From Vandiemenella viatica (lineage: Eukaryota > Arthropoda > Insecta > Orthoptera > Morabidae), in NCBI GenBank assembly GCA_031002005.1, contig CM061921.1, positions 125,456,597 to 125,520,596 on the forward strand: DNA of 64,000 bases, read 5' to 3'. The notes under the pieces were generated by a model. The model ran no database searches, had not been told where the DNA came from, and was given only the letters and a program-made list of their open reading frames with translations. The translations under genes and the position numbers were made by a program. Of the stretch, positions 11,962 to 25,686 are shown one piece after another (the stretch's first letter is position 1; every line of letters starts with the position of its first letter).

Positions 11962-12199
11962 GTTAATACAAGTTACACCAAGTTATAAAGAAAATCACGA
12001 TCACATTACAGCACGCGCCCATAAACTTAAATGCTCCGGCAACACACAGTGCTCCTATGGTGATGTCATGTGCAGAGAAAGAAATTTGAGCTCGGTCTGT
12101 GCATGCCACCTACCTGGTAGCAGGCATGGGAGATGTGTTGGCTCTTTTCAGCAGGGCCAGTTGTGTAAAGGCTACTAGGTCATACATTTTTAAAATCAT

Positions 12200-14115
12200 A
12201 GTGCAAAATTATGGCAGGTAATAGAGGATACAGGATAATGCTGAAATGATTTGCTAAGGGGGATAGATTAGTGATAGTGGGGGTATGGGAAATAGCACTG
12301 ATAGAAATGAGAGTTACAGTATAGAGAGTGACCTGAGGATGGTGGTGAAGGAGGCACAGCATTGAAATGTGCAGCTTATGAGTGTCACCATGATAGGCCA
12401 CATTTGAATCATGCTGGGAGGCGGATAAATATAGAGACCAAGGTGCTGCTTGGGAAAGGCATTAGTTCTGTCTTGTGGGTTGTGATTGTGGGTACCATTG
12501 GTAGGTGGTGTTTCACTAGGCATGGCATACACCAAAATAGAAGGGGGATAGGGCACTTTCTGAGTTGTTAGTTATATCTGTAAGGGAGCCAACTTCCAGT
12601 TGTGATGGGGTCAAGATATTGCCTTTCTTAGACTAGAGGCTGCTGGTGAGGGGTTAAAAATCGGAGACCATGGGGATACTGAATGCAGATGCATCTTGGG
12701 AAAAATAATAGTAATAATGAAATTGAAGCTGATGAAAAAATAAAAGATAGCTTCACAAATATTAAGGTGGTGAGTATTGCTGAAATCAAAACAAAGGCAA
12801 TCATAAGATTATTACTAGTGAACTGTAGGAGTATAATGAACAAAGTAATAGTTTGGTAGCTTAATAGTTATTGGTGTAGAGTTTTGGTTAAAAGAATAAG
12901 TTCTATACATTTTTTCCTGATTGTTACAGGGCATGTTGTGGAGCCAGAGGAGGCATTTGTGGAGGGGTTTTCATACTAGTTAGTCAAGATTATTACTGTT
13001 TACTGGTGTTTATAGATCATAATTATGAGTTACTAGGGCTAGACTTCTGGGGTGCAACAAAACAAAAAATTAGGTCCGTGGCTGCGTGCCATAGTGGAAG
13101 AATGAATTAAGATGACAGAGCTCTTGGTGACAAATTAAATTCCAGAGTATATAGCAGAGAATTGAATAGTCATTATTGATGGGGACTTAAATCTTCCAGG
13201 TGTCGACTGGCAGGGAATTAAATAATACAAGGGAACAGAGGTTTGCAAACATATTAATGAAAGAAGGAGGCTTTACTCAGGTGGTAGGACAGAGTATTAG
13301 TGGGCCAAACATTTTGGATATCTTATTAATAAAGCCTGATGACAATTTTGCTGGGATTCAGGTCACAGAAGGAATAGGTGATCAGGAATCAGTGTTGATG
13401 GATATCAGAGGCTTTAGTAAACCAATGGACAAAAGTAAAGGTGGTTATAGATACAGCAATAGGAAAGCATATGTCATGAAATAGAAACATATTTCAGAGA
13501 AAGCTTTGGGATTTGGAAGAGGAGAGCCAGTACAGAGAAAAGGGCCTGGGTAGAGTTCAAGGAGATACCAAGAAGGGGAGAATAAATTTTTAATCGATAA
13601 CAAAAAATACTCAAAAGTATAGAACACTCTGACTATAACAGGGAAGTGAGAAGGCTAAATGGGTTGGCAAGAAGAGAATATAACAGAGTTAAAAGATAGT
13701 AAGGGAGCAGATAAACCTTGAAACAACTAAACAAGGGATTAATAGCAAAACAGAGGTACATTAAAGATGGGTTTATGAAAAATATTATAGTTGCAGAGGA
13801 CCCACAGGTTGGTTTATCTAGGAATTTTTATGACTGTGTTATAGAAATGAGAGGAAGAGGAAGGTATACAGTCAATTGTGAGTAAGATTGGGAAAATGTT
13901 ACTGTGGATTTGGAAAAGATAGAGATACTATGTAATTGGTTTTATGAGATCAATAGGGAATATCATCCTGGTATAGGAGGAGAAAACTTGGAGAAGGAGC
14001 TTCTCTGCATAAGTACTAGATTATATTAGATATGTTCACTTTGATCCCATGTGAGAATAGTTCAGGGATGTGGAACAGAACATGCAATTATTAATAAGTC
14101 ATTAATATTACCAGC
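12200..14115 (+). pseudogene. LINE remnant: SGNH-like ORF tail and endonuclease
   Basis: At 12362-12570 broken frames read 'HDRPHLNHAGRRIN' and 'FTRHGIHQNRRG', resembling the end of the SGNH-hydrolase-like ORF found in some insect LINEs. From about 12960 the frames resemble an apurinic endonuclease domain, with 'IIDGDLNLPGVDW' at about 13165-13212 and a linker toward the reverse transcriptase at 13480-13990. Stops and shifts are frequent and no reverse transcriptase core is present before about 14115. The clade is not assigned. Confidence 0.65.
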
Positions 14116-14339
14116 TACTAATTACTGGTTAGTGTAATAAATTTCCATTATAATTTGCACGTGTACATGCTTTTTCCGTGTGTCGACACTGCAGGAATCC
14201 TCTCTGTGGTAAGCGGTGGTTTCTCTCCTATCCAAATATATGTACATATACAATTGCTGCATTTCTAAATGGTTTTTCTTTGTATTGAAACCATACACCG
14301 TTTTAGGAATTGTTAATAACAAAAATCACCTTCCTCTTC

Positions 14340-16850
14340 CATACACCAAACATATAGTGTTTTCTCAGCCATCCTTAGTTACAAAATTCCTAGTAGAAAA
14401 TTGTTTCATGAAATAAAATGGGTTCTGAAGAAAAAACACTTTAAGTTTGGATTTAAAATTGTTAGGTTTCCATAGATGACATTTTATTTCTTGTGGTAGG
14501 ACACTGAATAAAGAAGCTCTGTTGAATGTTATTTCTTTCTGTACAATTGACAATGACTTGTAATTCTTGAAAATGTTATTTTTATTCCTAGTCATAAAGC
14601 TGTGTATGTCAGCATTAAGATTGAAGTGTTCATGAGTGTTTACTACAAAAGATGGTAGGAAGAGTATATATATAGTGCTGGCAATGTAAGTACACCTAGA
14701 TTTCCAAACAGATTTCTGCACTATGTCCGTGAGCTTGCTCCACAGATAATTCTTAGAGCATGTTTTTTTTTAAAAAATTAAATCTGTTCTGAGCTTGTGA
14801 AGAGTTTCCCCAGTATGAGATGCCATAGGTAAACATGGAGTAAAAATATGAAAAATATACCAAACTGTTTCTTTATCAGCAATTCTAGCTATTATCCTGA
14901 ATGAAAATTTTGCGATTTTTAAGAAAGTGTTGCTTCTTGTTCAACTTCATATATATATATATATATCTCCAGAAATTTTGTGAAAGTGCTTTCTTTGATT
15001 ACTTTTCCTTTAGATATCACATTATAGCTGTATATACTTTATTTTTGCAATAAATTGAACTAACTGTGTCTTCTCTGTATTATGTATTGATTTATTAGCT
15101 CTGAAACATCTGTTAATTTTCTTTAGAGCTCATTTACTGTGTTTTCAAGGTCTTGTACTGATGGGTGTTTCAGTTATATGCAAGTATCACCTGCAAAACA
15201 CCATATACACGTGGGAGATCATTTATTTAAATTATGAACAGCAGAGGACCAGGAATTGAACCCTGAGGTACACCACATTTAACTATTCCCCATTCTAAGT
15301 TTACAAACTCTCCTGCATTAACATCTTTCTAGGACACACATCTTTCTATTCTACACATACAATGTAAACCAAAGTCCTGCCCTACCATTAAAACTGTAGT
15401 GTTCTAATTTTCCGAGGAAAATCCCATGATCGAAGGCGTTAAGGAGATTGCAGAATATTCCTAGAAAATTTAATATTTTATACATTGTTTCCAATATGTT
15501 GTTCAAGAAAGCAACAATTGTTGACTGTGTCGAAAAATCTTGCCTAAAACAAAACTGTTCTTTACTGAGAATGTCATTATTATGTAGATGTGCATATACC
15601 CTTCTGTGTGTTCCTTTTTCATTTGAAAATGCTGATAGAAGTAATATGGGTCTATAGTTCTCAGTCTTTCAGGTATCACCCTTTTTTTTATAAAGTGATT
15701 TGATTAATGACTTCTTGAGTGAGTAGGGTAAGATACCATCTTCAAAAGAACTATTACAAATATGACTGATAACTCTGCTAATGCCAGTGCTACAATGTTT
15801 CAGTATGTGGGTGGAAACCTCTTCAAAACCAAATGACTTCATTTTTAAAGGATTTAATATTTTTTTCTATTTCCTTTTCACTGGTGGGAAATGTAGACAT
15901 AGATGCTGTTTTTTGGTAAAAAAAGGATCTTGGCATTGTTGCAGCATCTATATTAACTATTAATTTTCTTTTATTTTTGCAGCAACTGATAAGAAGGATC
16001 ATTTGAAAGTTTATTCGTAATACTTAAAGAGAAAGGGTTATGTTCAGAAGATGATAACGGTGGTTTCTCTTTTAATAATGTTCGAAACATGTTTTATCTT
16101 ATCTGAATTGTTAGTCACTGTTTATATCCAAATGCTTAGCTTCTCTTATTACTTTGGTTAAAATTTCTACTTAAAGTTCTCTGTTATGCCAGCATGATGT
16201 TTCAATACCTACTGTTATCCAATTCTTGTTTACTAGTTTTTAACCAATTTGAAATAGTCTTGTAGGGAGGCACCTCTCACAAATTTTCCAAAACCTGTGG
16301 TGAAAATATTTAAATTTAATGTTTATCCTTGTTATTTTAAACACTGTTCCAGTCCGTATTGAGAAGTTTGTTTAATGTTCTATTGAAGTTTCCTTCAATG
16401 GCTTAACTTTTATAAATCCTTTTCTCTGTGTTATTGTTTTTCCAAGTATATATAAAGTAATTGTTTGAGCATTGTGGTATGTTAAATCATTTTCAATAGG
16501 AACTCTTCCATATTTCCCTAATTTGTTTTTGTCTATAAAATTTATATCAATGATGGTGCTACTGTCTTTTTGTACTCTAATTGGAAAATTTACAGCTTGA
16601 CAGAGATTGGATAATCTCAGCATTCCTAGAAAATAATCTTAGTTCATTATAAATTTATGAGAATTATTTCAAGATTTATCACAAAATATATTTAAGTTTC
16701 CAGTGGGAGTGCTGTAAACTGTCAACACTACAAAATAGTTATTACCTAATTCTAGCTGTACTGAAAAATGATTACAAGATTTACGGGGTATGCCACATTG
16801 TTTATTTCATAATCTAAGCTTTTGGCTGCCATTCTACCCCAAAAATTTAG
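14340..16850 (-). pseudogene. LINE remnant: endonuclease to RT C-terminus
   Basis: It reads leftwards. At 16850-16370 is the end of an endonuclease domain ('VVLTVYSTPTGNLNIFCD', then 'NFPIRVQKDSSTIIDINFID'). Around 15300-15190 lie RT palm traces in shifted frames, including a glycine-rich 'GFNSWSS' remnant of the usual 'PQGSILGP'. The open frame at 14721-14365 is the RT C-terminal region, with 'LPQEIKCHLWKPNNFKSKLK'. Many stops. It resembles the LINE at 61-64 kb in its endonuclease and C-terminal regions, so both may belong to one family. Confidence 0.75.
14947..14966. repeat. (AT)n microsatellite
   Basis: An alternating AT run of about 20 bp inside the LINE remnant. Confidence 0.7.
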
Positions 16851-16852
16851 TA

Positions 16853-17322
16853 CAGTAGAACTCCAATTATCTGAATCAATTGGGACCGGACCCCATTCGG
16901 TTAATCGAAAATTCGAATAATTGGATTAATTTATGAAAAAGGGTCTATTTTAATTAATTACTGTATGTATGTCGAAATTGGGAGAAAAAACTATATTTAA
17001 AGGAAAACAACTTTTAATTTATTGAATGAAAAGGCAACACTTTTACATGTTAAGCGTAGTTACAAGTGCTGTACATTAGTACAGTGTGTACAGTACGTAC
17101 GGTGCTGTAAATAAAGTCATTGCTTGCTGAACATATCTGTCAACGTAAGCTATTTGACTGTATTCATCTGTTTTCTAGCAGGAAAGTCGCTCATCTGCTT
17201 GACAGTGAGAAGTTTCATGTGGTATGTAGGCAGAAACATTATTTTTTGAATCGCAGTACGTTTTCGTTTTAATTTAAAAAGTGATTCGGATAATCGGAAT
17301 TTGGATAATTGGAGTTCTACTG
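16853..17322 (-). mobile_element. Pogo/Tigger-type deletion derivative (470 bp)
   Basis: The inverted ends are 'CAGTAGAACTCCAATTATC' at 16853 and its reverse complement ending at 17322, with TA duplicated on both sides (16851-16852, 17323-17324). On the minus strand at about 17250-17130 a stretch reads 'LPTYHMKLLTVKQMSDFPAR', like the C-terminal tail of pogo/Tigger transposases. This suggests that the element arose by internal deletion of a full-length copy rather than as a MITE without coding sequence. Confidence 0.82.
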
Positions 17323-17479
17323 TAATCATTAAAAAAGACTGCTCCACACACAAAATCTAGTGCAAAATGTATGAATGAAATTGATACTAGAATGTTTAGT
17401 AATATATTAGATGTAATAACACCAGTTATAACACACATATTTTTATTTTTTTTATATTCTTGAGAACATATCCGACTGT

Positions 17480-19500
17480 TTGAAAAACTGCATTGATTAA
17501 ACCACTACTAAAGAAAATCACTCCTGTTGAACCATGAGATTACTAACCTGTAAGTTTACTACTGATCATTTCTAAGGCTCTAGAATACTTAGTCCAGGAC
17601 GTAACTACTAAGTTCTTAATTTTGAACAACAAACAGGACAATTTTCAGTCTAGATTTCTGAAAAACCACAGTATGGTGACTGCTCATAAAAGTGACAGAC
17701 CAAGTGTGGTGGGTGAGTGGTTAATGCTCTGGCCTCTCATTCAGGAGGACGCCAGTTCGAATCCCCATCCAGGCATCCATATTTGAGTTTTCCAAGGTTT
17801 CCCCAAACCACTCCAGGCGAATGCTGGGATGCTTCCTTCAAAAAAGCCATGATCGAATTCCTTCCCATTCCTTGTTCCCAGCCCCATCCTACCTCTAATG
17901 ACCTCGATGTCAATGAGGCATAAAGCCATAAGAAATGAAAAAAAAAAGACAGACGACATTGGACTTTCTAAGGACAGACGAAAAATAACAATACTAATTC
18001 TTCTCGACTTCAGCAAGGAATTTGACACTTGTTAACCTAAACATTCCTCTGTCCAAACTGAGAGCATTGATTTTTGTCATTGGTACTGTTGAGTGGTTCA
18101 AATGTTATTTGAGGAACCATCAGCAATGGAGTTAGATCACCATGGGAGACTGCAAGCTGTGGTATCCCCAGGGCTTAGTCCTGTGGCCACTTCTTTTTTC
18201 TATACATATTAATGAAGTGGCTAGGGTCTTACAACATTGTAACTATCAGTTGTACACTGACAACCTGCAACAATACCATACGGCATCACTAAACAATGTA
18301 CTCGCAATTATAAAGCAGATAAATGCTGTCCTTACGAATCTTTCTGATTGGGAAAAGAGGCTTGGATTAAAAATAAATCCCTCTAGATCTCAGGCTGTTG
18401 TTCCTGCCAATTCAAATATGTTAGGCAACATCATCATAGCAAATCACCCAAAAATAAAATTTCAACGAACAGAATTATATTATAGTGATACGGTAAAAGT
18501 TCTCGGAGTCTTAGTGGACAGCAAGTTAAACTAGTCTAGAACACTTTATCAGCATGTCACAAAGCCTTCTCTTATCTTCATGACAGTATAAATGTATGAA
18601 GATTTTAGCCATGCATTTGAAAAAAACAACTGGTGCAGGCCCTTGAACTGCAATGTTGTTCAACAAAATTTAAGTTTGGCACACATAAGAAAACTTGAAC
18701 TCATTATGAACTCATGTATAAGCTTCATCTGTCTCTCCTTCATTTGATCGCTTACAGTGGCTGTGCACATGCGATCCCACTCTGTCTCCTTCACTGCCTC
18801 ATGCACCTGAAAACTCCCACCTACCTTTATTCCAACATCACATTTCCCATACTATTAGTATCAGTACTCTGAACTCAAATATAATAAATGTCTTCTCCAT
18901 AGCTCGGAAAACCCTTGCCAATTCCTTCTCCATTTCAGTGGCAAGATTGTGGAATGACCTTCCCACAAAAATTAGAACTGCCAAAGAAATTGGCCCATTT
19001 AAATACACGTTGTCCCAGCACTACCTGAACAACCTTTTCTTCCATGTATAACTTATTCTTAGAATTCAGTTCTATTAATTTATACTGTTTCTTCATATCT
19101 ATTCTACTTTCACTTGTACTGATATGGGCCTTTTTGGAATGTTTCTCCAGCCTTTCCTTAGTATTTAGTTTTTACTATATTCTCCTGCAGCCTTCACTAC
19201 CATTACTTTATACCACTTCCTTATTTATCAGTTAAACATCAATATTACTAAGATTTTAATCAGTATTTTAGTTATTAACTTAATTTAAGCAAAATATGAA
19301 ATAAGTATTGTATGCTATTAATTTGTGTAAAGCATAAATTATATTTTATAAACACTTGGTAAGATGTAGGAGATTGCATGACAGATCTAATCTTTCCAGG
19401 CTAAATAAACATTTAAATAAATATTGTTTATTTGCCCTGATGTTGATTTTATTTTAATTAATATTCAGTATTTTGTTAAGGGAATATTTATTTTTAATAA
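17480..19500 (+). pseudogene. Non-LTR retrotransposon RT remnant
   Basis: Frames from about 17505 read as the RT N-terminus ('SKALEYLVQDVTTKF', 'NNKQDNFQSRFLKNHS'). After the SINE the palm continues with 'TILILLDFSKEFDTC' (YxDL-like A motif), 'WYPQGLVLWPLLFSIHINE' (B motif) and 'YQLYTDNLQQYH', where the catalytic YADD is replaced by YTDN. The open frame at 18142-18534 carries the thumb ('WEKRLGLKINPSRSQAVV'). The tail at 18540-19430 resembles a LINE C-terminus and 3' UTR. The substitution at the catalytic site adds to the stops in showing it is dead. Confidence 0.8.
17701..17947 (+). mobile_element. tRNA-headed SINE, type B
   Basis: Flanked by the direct repeat GACAGAC (17694-17700 and 17948-17954), it lies inside the LINE RT. 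The head has the B-box-like 'AGTTCGAATCC'. The tail differs from type A: it reads 'CCTCGATGTCAATGAGGCAT' followed by 'AAAGCCATAAGAAA' and an A-run. Confidence 0.9.
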
Positions 19501-19515
19501 TAATCAAATGAGATT

Positions 19516-19757
19516 GCCACTGAACCTGGTGGGTGAGCAGTAAACGCTAGGGATTGTCATTCTGGAGGATTCAAGTTCAAATATCCATCCAGCCATTCTA
19601 ATTTTGGTTTTCCACCGTTTCCTGATATCACTTAGGGTATATGATGGGATGGTTTCTTCGAATGGCTATTGTCAAATTCCTTCCTGTCCCATATCTATGG
19701 ACCTCAACATCAAAGAGGTGTAATCCATGATGCAAAAAAAAAAAAAAAAAAAAAAAA
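19516..19757 (+). mobile_element. Diverged SINE, type B
   Basis: A weakly conserved full-length copy. The head starts near 'CTGGTGGGTGAGCAGTAAAC', the B box has decayed to 'AGTTCAAATATCC', the tail has 'GACCTCAACATCAAAGAGGT', and a poly-A run of about 23 bp ends at 19757. It lies 163 bp upstream of the first SLC35E3-like exon in the window. Confidence 0.75.
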
Positions 19758-19920
19758 TAGAGACAGAAAAGAATATGCCATGGATTTTAATAACAAATGC
19801 TTTTAAAATCAATAGATTAAAATAATTGATATTTAAAATTATCTTTTTTTTGGTACTAAAGAATATTTTTCTGTATTTTTTTCTTCTGAAAATCGTGAAT
19901 GATTGTGTTTGTTGTTTAAG

Positions 19921-20073
19921 CTTGTGAGTCAAAAGCAGCATGAACTTCAGATAGATCCTTTGCAGCTGTTGTATTACCAGGCTCCAATTTCATCAGCAAT
20001 ACTGCTGCTACTACTTCCATTTCTTGAACCTGTAGTCTTCACTGTAACTAATGATTGGAGTTTTTCTGATATT
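19921..20073 (+). CDS. SLC35E3: SLC35E3-like transporter, exon a
   Basis: 51 codons, bounded by an AG acceptor (19919-19920) and a GTAAGT donor (20074). Phase is 0 at both ends. The translation contains 'QKQHELQIDPLQLLYYQAPI', which matches the SLC35E3 family around the middle of the protein, and a hydrophobic membrane segment rich in leucine follows. SLC35E3 belongs to the triose-phosphate/nucleotide-sugar transporter family, multi-pass proteins usually placed in Golgi-type membranes; its substrate is not established. Earlier exons were not found in the window. No stops interrupt it, unlike the surrounding transposon genes. Confidence 0.9.
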
Positions 20074-20142
20074 GTAAGTTGTTTTTAAAAGATTATATCA
20101 GAAAATAAGAAATTTTGCAACTTTTGACATTGAAAGTTGTAA

Positions 20143-20265
<123 letters not shown>

Positions 20266-23200
20266 TAATATTTTTTTGTATGCATCTTTCTTTAGTAAAT
20301 TTGTAGCAAAAAGAAAACATATTGTTTGGTAGTTGTGTTACTTAAGTCTTCATGTTGCGCCAACTATAAATTTTTATTGTACTATTTTTTTAAATTCTTT
20401 TAGTTTTTGGTTATAAAATTATCCCGTTTGTATCTCATTTTACAATTTATTACATTAATTGTAGACTTTAATTTAATCTTCTCTAAAAAAAAAAAAAAAT
20501 CCATTTTACCCTAGTCGTAATTTAACAACTTACCATTATTTTTGTTTTGCTTTATTTTTTAAATTATTTATGTAGAGAAATAATATAGTATTCCAGATAT
20601 TCAAATTTGAAGCAGTGATTAAATTTATCTGTTAATTTCAGTTCTCACTATTGTCATTTACATGAAAATCTACAGGTATTGTAGTCACAGATTTTTCTCA
20701 TTTTAGAGAGACCTTTTTGGGCGTTGGTAAGATGCATCTCTCAAACATTTTCAGGAAAATTGATCTTGAAGGTTTTCCTTGCATTTATACAACGTAACAC
20801 AGCATTAATATTCGGATGCCAGATTGGTCTTGATGTTGGAGTAAAGACTTGATGGTTGGGCTGTCAGAGTTAAAATCTCTGTTCTGATTATTGTTTTTTG
20901 TGACATTACATTTTATTCCCTACATGCAGTCATTAGTGTAGTATTTGTATTAAAATAATTAATACTTTATGTTATGTAAATTTTTGCTTTGGATATATTT
21001 CCCCCCCCCTTTTTTTTAAAAAAAAGGTACCATCATTTTACTTAAATAAATGGTAACACCTTTTTTGTGCTTTCCTGGTGAACTATTTTATTGGTCACAT
21101 GGCAAGTGAAAAATTAAATAGAAAGTTCAGAATAATTAATATCTGATAGAAAGTAAGCACGAATTTGCTTCAAAGAATGTATAGACAATTAGTTCCGTGG
21201 TGTAAAATACTTGTCTTTCATTTCCAACTTTTCTGATTATAGAAATATGTATCACATAATTGAGGCCAATTCCCCACAGGAACCTGGTATACAAGTATCA
21301 GGTATGGGTACAGCACACCAACAGTACCCAAGCTGGGTGCTGGTAAGTGCCATCAGTTCCCTAATATTGTAATATCTGTACATACATCAATAATTACCGT
21401 AGGGTGTGTCAGTGAAAAGTTGTGTGTGATCTCGGCTTCACCGCCTGGATAGCATAGGTTGCTCAGCCTAAAAAAGAAATTCCTCAAACTCGAGGTTTGA
21501 CACGTCTCAAGAAAGTGGTTGGATGTTGAGGCAATCCACACTGTAGCGTGCAATCTCAGGGGCACTCCTGTTGTGTTTGGTTTGGTGGTGTGATGCAGGG
21601 GCTCTGCACCACATTAAGTTTCTCTGTAAAAGTAGCATGATGCATTTCATGTTGATAACATCTTTTTAGTAGTGTCAAGGAAGGATGGAACACTTGAAAA
21701 AGTGTCCCATTTCTGGGTGTAGAAAAAACTTAGGTATGGAACACTGCTGCTGGAGACATCGACTAGCAAGCAGGCTTCCCTACTCCATAAGTTTGAGAAA
21801 CTCGGGGTGTTCACTGTAAAAGTTCAAACTCCATAAGGCCCTACACTGTTGCAAACACATGATCAACTGCTGCTGCAATCGGATCGATTTAGATATGGAG
21901 GAACTCCTTAAGGAGTGGCAATCAGTTAAAGTAGTCAAGGTTTGTCAGATTATTTTCTTTCATGCATACTGGCTACTTTCTCTTCGTCCATATTTTTTTT
22001 TCTTCCCCCATCTTAGCTAAAGGAATGTAGTTTGAGAATAACCATTTTCCACATTAATACATGGTAATGTACACTATTGTCTTCTTTATGGTGCCTATCC
22101 ATAACTTATATTCTGCTTCAGCTTAACAACTACTTCCCCTTTACACAGTTAACTCCGCTTTCACTTACTGTTAAATCAGTTCAGTTCTCTACCACTGTCT
22201 TGTGACAGCTACACAATTTTGCTTATCACTTTCTCATTCCTGTTTTGTCCACATAAGTGGGAAATATAACATCTCTCCTCATAAATACTGGCTGGTCCTT
22301 TTTCAGTCCAGATTCTTTACTCCACGAAAATCCCTTCTTCAATTTCTTTTCCACAATTAAGTCTGCTTCAATCTCTGGGTAACTTGGATCTACTCTCTAT
22401 TATAATGGGCTTGTTATACGTAACTGATCTTAACTTAACCTTGTTTTGTCGCAACGCTTGATATTTCTGCTGGTTTCTTATGTTCGGCAATGTTCCTGTG
22501 TTGATGGTATTGCCCCTGGATTAGCACTTTGCTTCTGCTGACAATATGGGGTTGATTTCCTCCCACTGTGCCATGTTGTCTGCTTTTCCCAGCTGTCCCA
22601 GAAACTGGAATGTGGTGATCACTGACTTCCATGTTTCAATACTTCCTCCTCCTCTCATAATGCTGACCAGCCGCTCCCCTGTGCCTAAAGAGCCATAAAT
22701 AACATCTCAGGTGACAGCCTGTGCACAGCTGTAGGCTGCATAGAAAAATGAAAGAAGAAAAGTAGAAGTTCTGGGCTATTCACAACCCTCTGAGGTGCTA
22801 CTGTTGAAGAGAGGACTTCAGAAACAATGCAACTGCTAGCTGCCTGTTGCCACTTCCTCTATGGTTCAACATTCATAGCGGCTACCTGAAAAATGTCATC
22901 TGTGTTGGCTAAAGTGACAATGTGACTGACCTTATGGATGGAAACCACCAGCTGACACTACAATAATTTATCTGTTGTGGTCCTGTTCCAATTGACGATC
23001 TCAAGCAACATCGGTAGCCTATGGCCCAGGGATTTGTCTTGTCTTGACGGTATTATAACCCCTTGAGATGCTCCTTGTCAACGGCCAGAAACCAGAAGTT
23101 AGATGGTTACCAGATACTCTTAGCTGCCGGCGGATAGGATGAAGGGTGTCTAGATCATGTTGGCTTGCTGTAATACGGCTGTTCGAGTGGGGAAGCACGC

Positions 23201-24360
23201 AGTGAAGTGTTATCGTTTCTGTGGTAGCTTACACTAGAACTGGTAATAAAACAGGGTTTGGCTCAAGGAAGTATATTTACAATATGCTTTCATAAAGAGT
23301 AATCGTACATGAACACAAATGTTACTAGATAGTTCCTTGCATTAGATTATGGTCCATTAGAACTGGATCGTATGCTTACACTGGAGACTGTATGAGGTGC
23401 AGAGACTGATCCAATTCAAAGTCCAGGGTCCCACCCCATCTCCTCAGCTGGTTTGTGTTGACTCCCGACTCTTCAATTGATTGTAAACTAACTCTTGGTA
23501 CTACCACTCTGTCTATATAACTGACTCCTTGTTGGTCTGGGCAGCCTACATGCCACTTGGGTATATCTGAACATGACCTTACAAGGCACCTCTCATGCTC
23601 CCTCCATCTGATGAAATGCCCATGACCATATAAAGCACACTTCCTTGCTCATATTCATACATGACAGATATGGCTCAACAGTATAGTTTCTTTTGTTGCT
23701 TTTATATATCTTTGTATCCAGCCAGGTATTACTTTGTTTTAATCTATTTTATATCTATTTGGCCCTTTATCAGCCTACTAGATATAGTTTGATTGGAGAA
23801 TTTTATGTTTTTGTGGCCACTTTAAAGCCAACATTCATCTTTACAGTAGATCATACAGTCTGGAACTATATTTCGATTTTGCCATGTTGCAATACCAGTT
23901 TGTTAGAGCGCTAATGACTCAGCTGTTAACATGCCATGAAGCCCATAAAACAAACCCTTGTTCTTGTTGCGTCTGATTTTGTTTTTCTCATCTTTGATTT
24001 ATATTTTGCCCTCGTAAAGCTGAGCAGCAACCTTTTCGGAAGATGTTGAGCCAGTCACCATCTGGTTTTCACTGCACTTGCAGTGCACAATATCAATGTC
24101 ATATTCTTGCAATTCTACCCATGCAAAAATGTGTGTTCCTTAAGAACATAAGAGCTTGGTGGTCTGCTCGTTGGTTGTTTTTCCTACCTAGAATGTTAGC
24201 GTGAAATTTGATCACCACAAAAATATATCGAAAATATTTCTAATTTGGTGATGTGGTATGGTTTCCTATTGGCTACAGCTGCAACTATGAAGTTGCCTTT
24301 TTGGTCCGCTTGTTTTAGGCAAGCCCCGATGCTATATATGCTTGTATCAAAATTTAGGTA

Positions 24361-25686
24361 CAGGGTTCGGCAGGGAAGTGTTACGTTTTTTTAGATGGGT
24401 ATACTATACGTGGTAGGGGAACTGATTGTTGTGCATTAGTTGATATATATTACTTATTGTTTGTCATTTCAGTAGCCATGGAGCCGTGGACGATTGAACA
24501 ACACGTCTTTGTTTACGACACCTTTGTTGCAACCGGTCATTCTGTAGCGCAGACACAGCGAAGATTTCTAACTCTTTTCAATGTTGGTTGACATGGTGCC
24601 ATTCCATCTCGCCCAACAATACTGAAATGGTTTAACAACTTCAGAACGAGAGGAACTGTGAGACCTGGAACAGCTCGTGGAGGTGATAGGATCGTTAGAA
24701 CACCAGAAAACATCAAAAGAGTACGACAGGCAGTGGAGGCCAGCCCTCGGCGTTCAGTTGTACAACACGCTCGCTCATTGCACATGTCAGATAGGTCAGT
24801 TCGCTGAATTTTGCACTTAGACCTCAACTTTCACCCTTTCAAAATCATGTTGGTTCAAGAACTGAAGAATAATGACTATATATGGCGGTTTAGGTTTGCA
24901 GAAACGATGCCCGAAACCGTGGAAAATGACAGTATTCTGATATTCAGTGACGAGGCTCATTTTCATTTGACAGGTGCTGTAAACAAACAGAATTGTTGGT
25001 ACTCGTCGAAAATAATCCACTGGAAGTCCATCAAAGACCCCTACATACTGAGAGGCTAACTGTGTGGTGCGGAATGGCTCGATTTGGCATAATAGGCCCC
25101 TACTTTTTTAAAAAAACGGAAGGACTGTGACGGTCAACTCACAGCGTTGCCTTACGATATTGAGAGAATTTTTGATGCCTGAATTAAGAAGACATCGGAT
25201 TGCCCTAGATAGGGTTTGGTTTCAACAAGATGGGGCAACTTGTCACACCTCAAAACAATCCATGACTTTTTTGAGGAGCAATTTTCCAGGGCGCCTCATT
25301 TCATTGCGGAGTGGCCTCCTCGGTCGCCAGATCTTTCACCATGTGATTATTTCTTATGGGGCTACCTGAAATCTCGGGTTTACACTGAAAAACCATGGAC
25401 TCTACAAGATCTCTCGGATGCCATAACTCGAGAAATTCGAGCAATTCCATGCTTGAAAGATGTATGGACAATTTTTTCACCCGCTTCCAACAATGCCTGG
25501 GCGAGACCGGTCGCCACTTGGATGACGTCATTTTTCACATGTGAATTGCAATCTGTTATTGTTGATCAATTATGTCTTAAATGGCATCATATATGTAAAC
25601 TGTGGAGACAATAAAAATTGAAATTTGTTCAAAAACATCTGCGTAACAATGTTTTGAAAAACGTAACACCTCCCTGCCGGACCCTG
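24361..25686 (+). mobile_element. Mariner-like (IS630/Tc1) transposon
   Basis: The 30-bp terminal inverted repeats, 'CAGGGTTCGGCAGGGAAGTG' onward at 24361 and the complementary end at 25686, differ at only two positions. TA flanks both ends (24359-24360, 25687-25688). At 1326 bp it has full-length size for the family. It splits a Ty3-like pol remnant on the opposite strand. Confidence 0.95.
24478..25614 (+). pseudogene. Mariner-like transposase, broken
   Basis: ATG at 24478 opens 'MEPWTIEQHVFVYDTFVATG', the N-terminal DNA-binding region, with stops near 24590 and 24806. 'ILIFSDEAHFHLTG' carries the first catalytic aspartate, 'VWFQQDGATCHTS' the second, and 'WPPRSPDLSPCDYFLWGYLK' the third acidic position, with an aspartate in the last motif. 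The end is at about 25614. At least two stops and two frameshifts prevent a full protein. The family matches transposases I know to be abundant in arthropod genomes. Confidence 0.88.

Noticed and set aside
22435..22632. Minus open frame as part of the Ty3-like pol found at 24-26 kb
   Set aside because: It lies where integrase might be expected, but no zinc site or DDE motif is readable.
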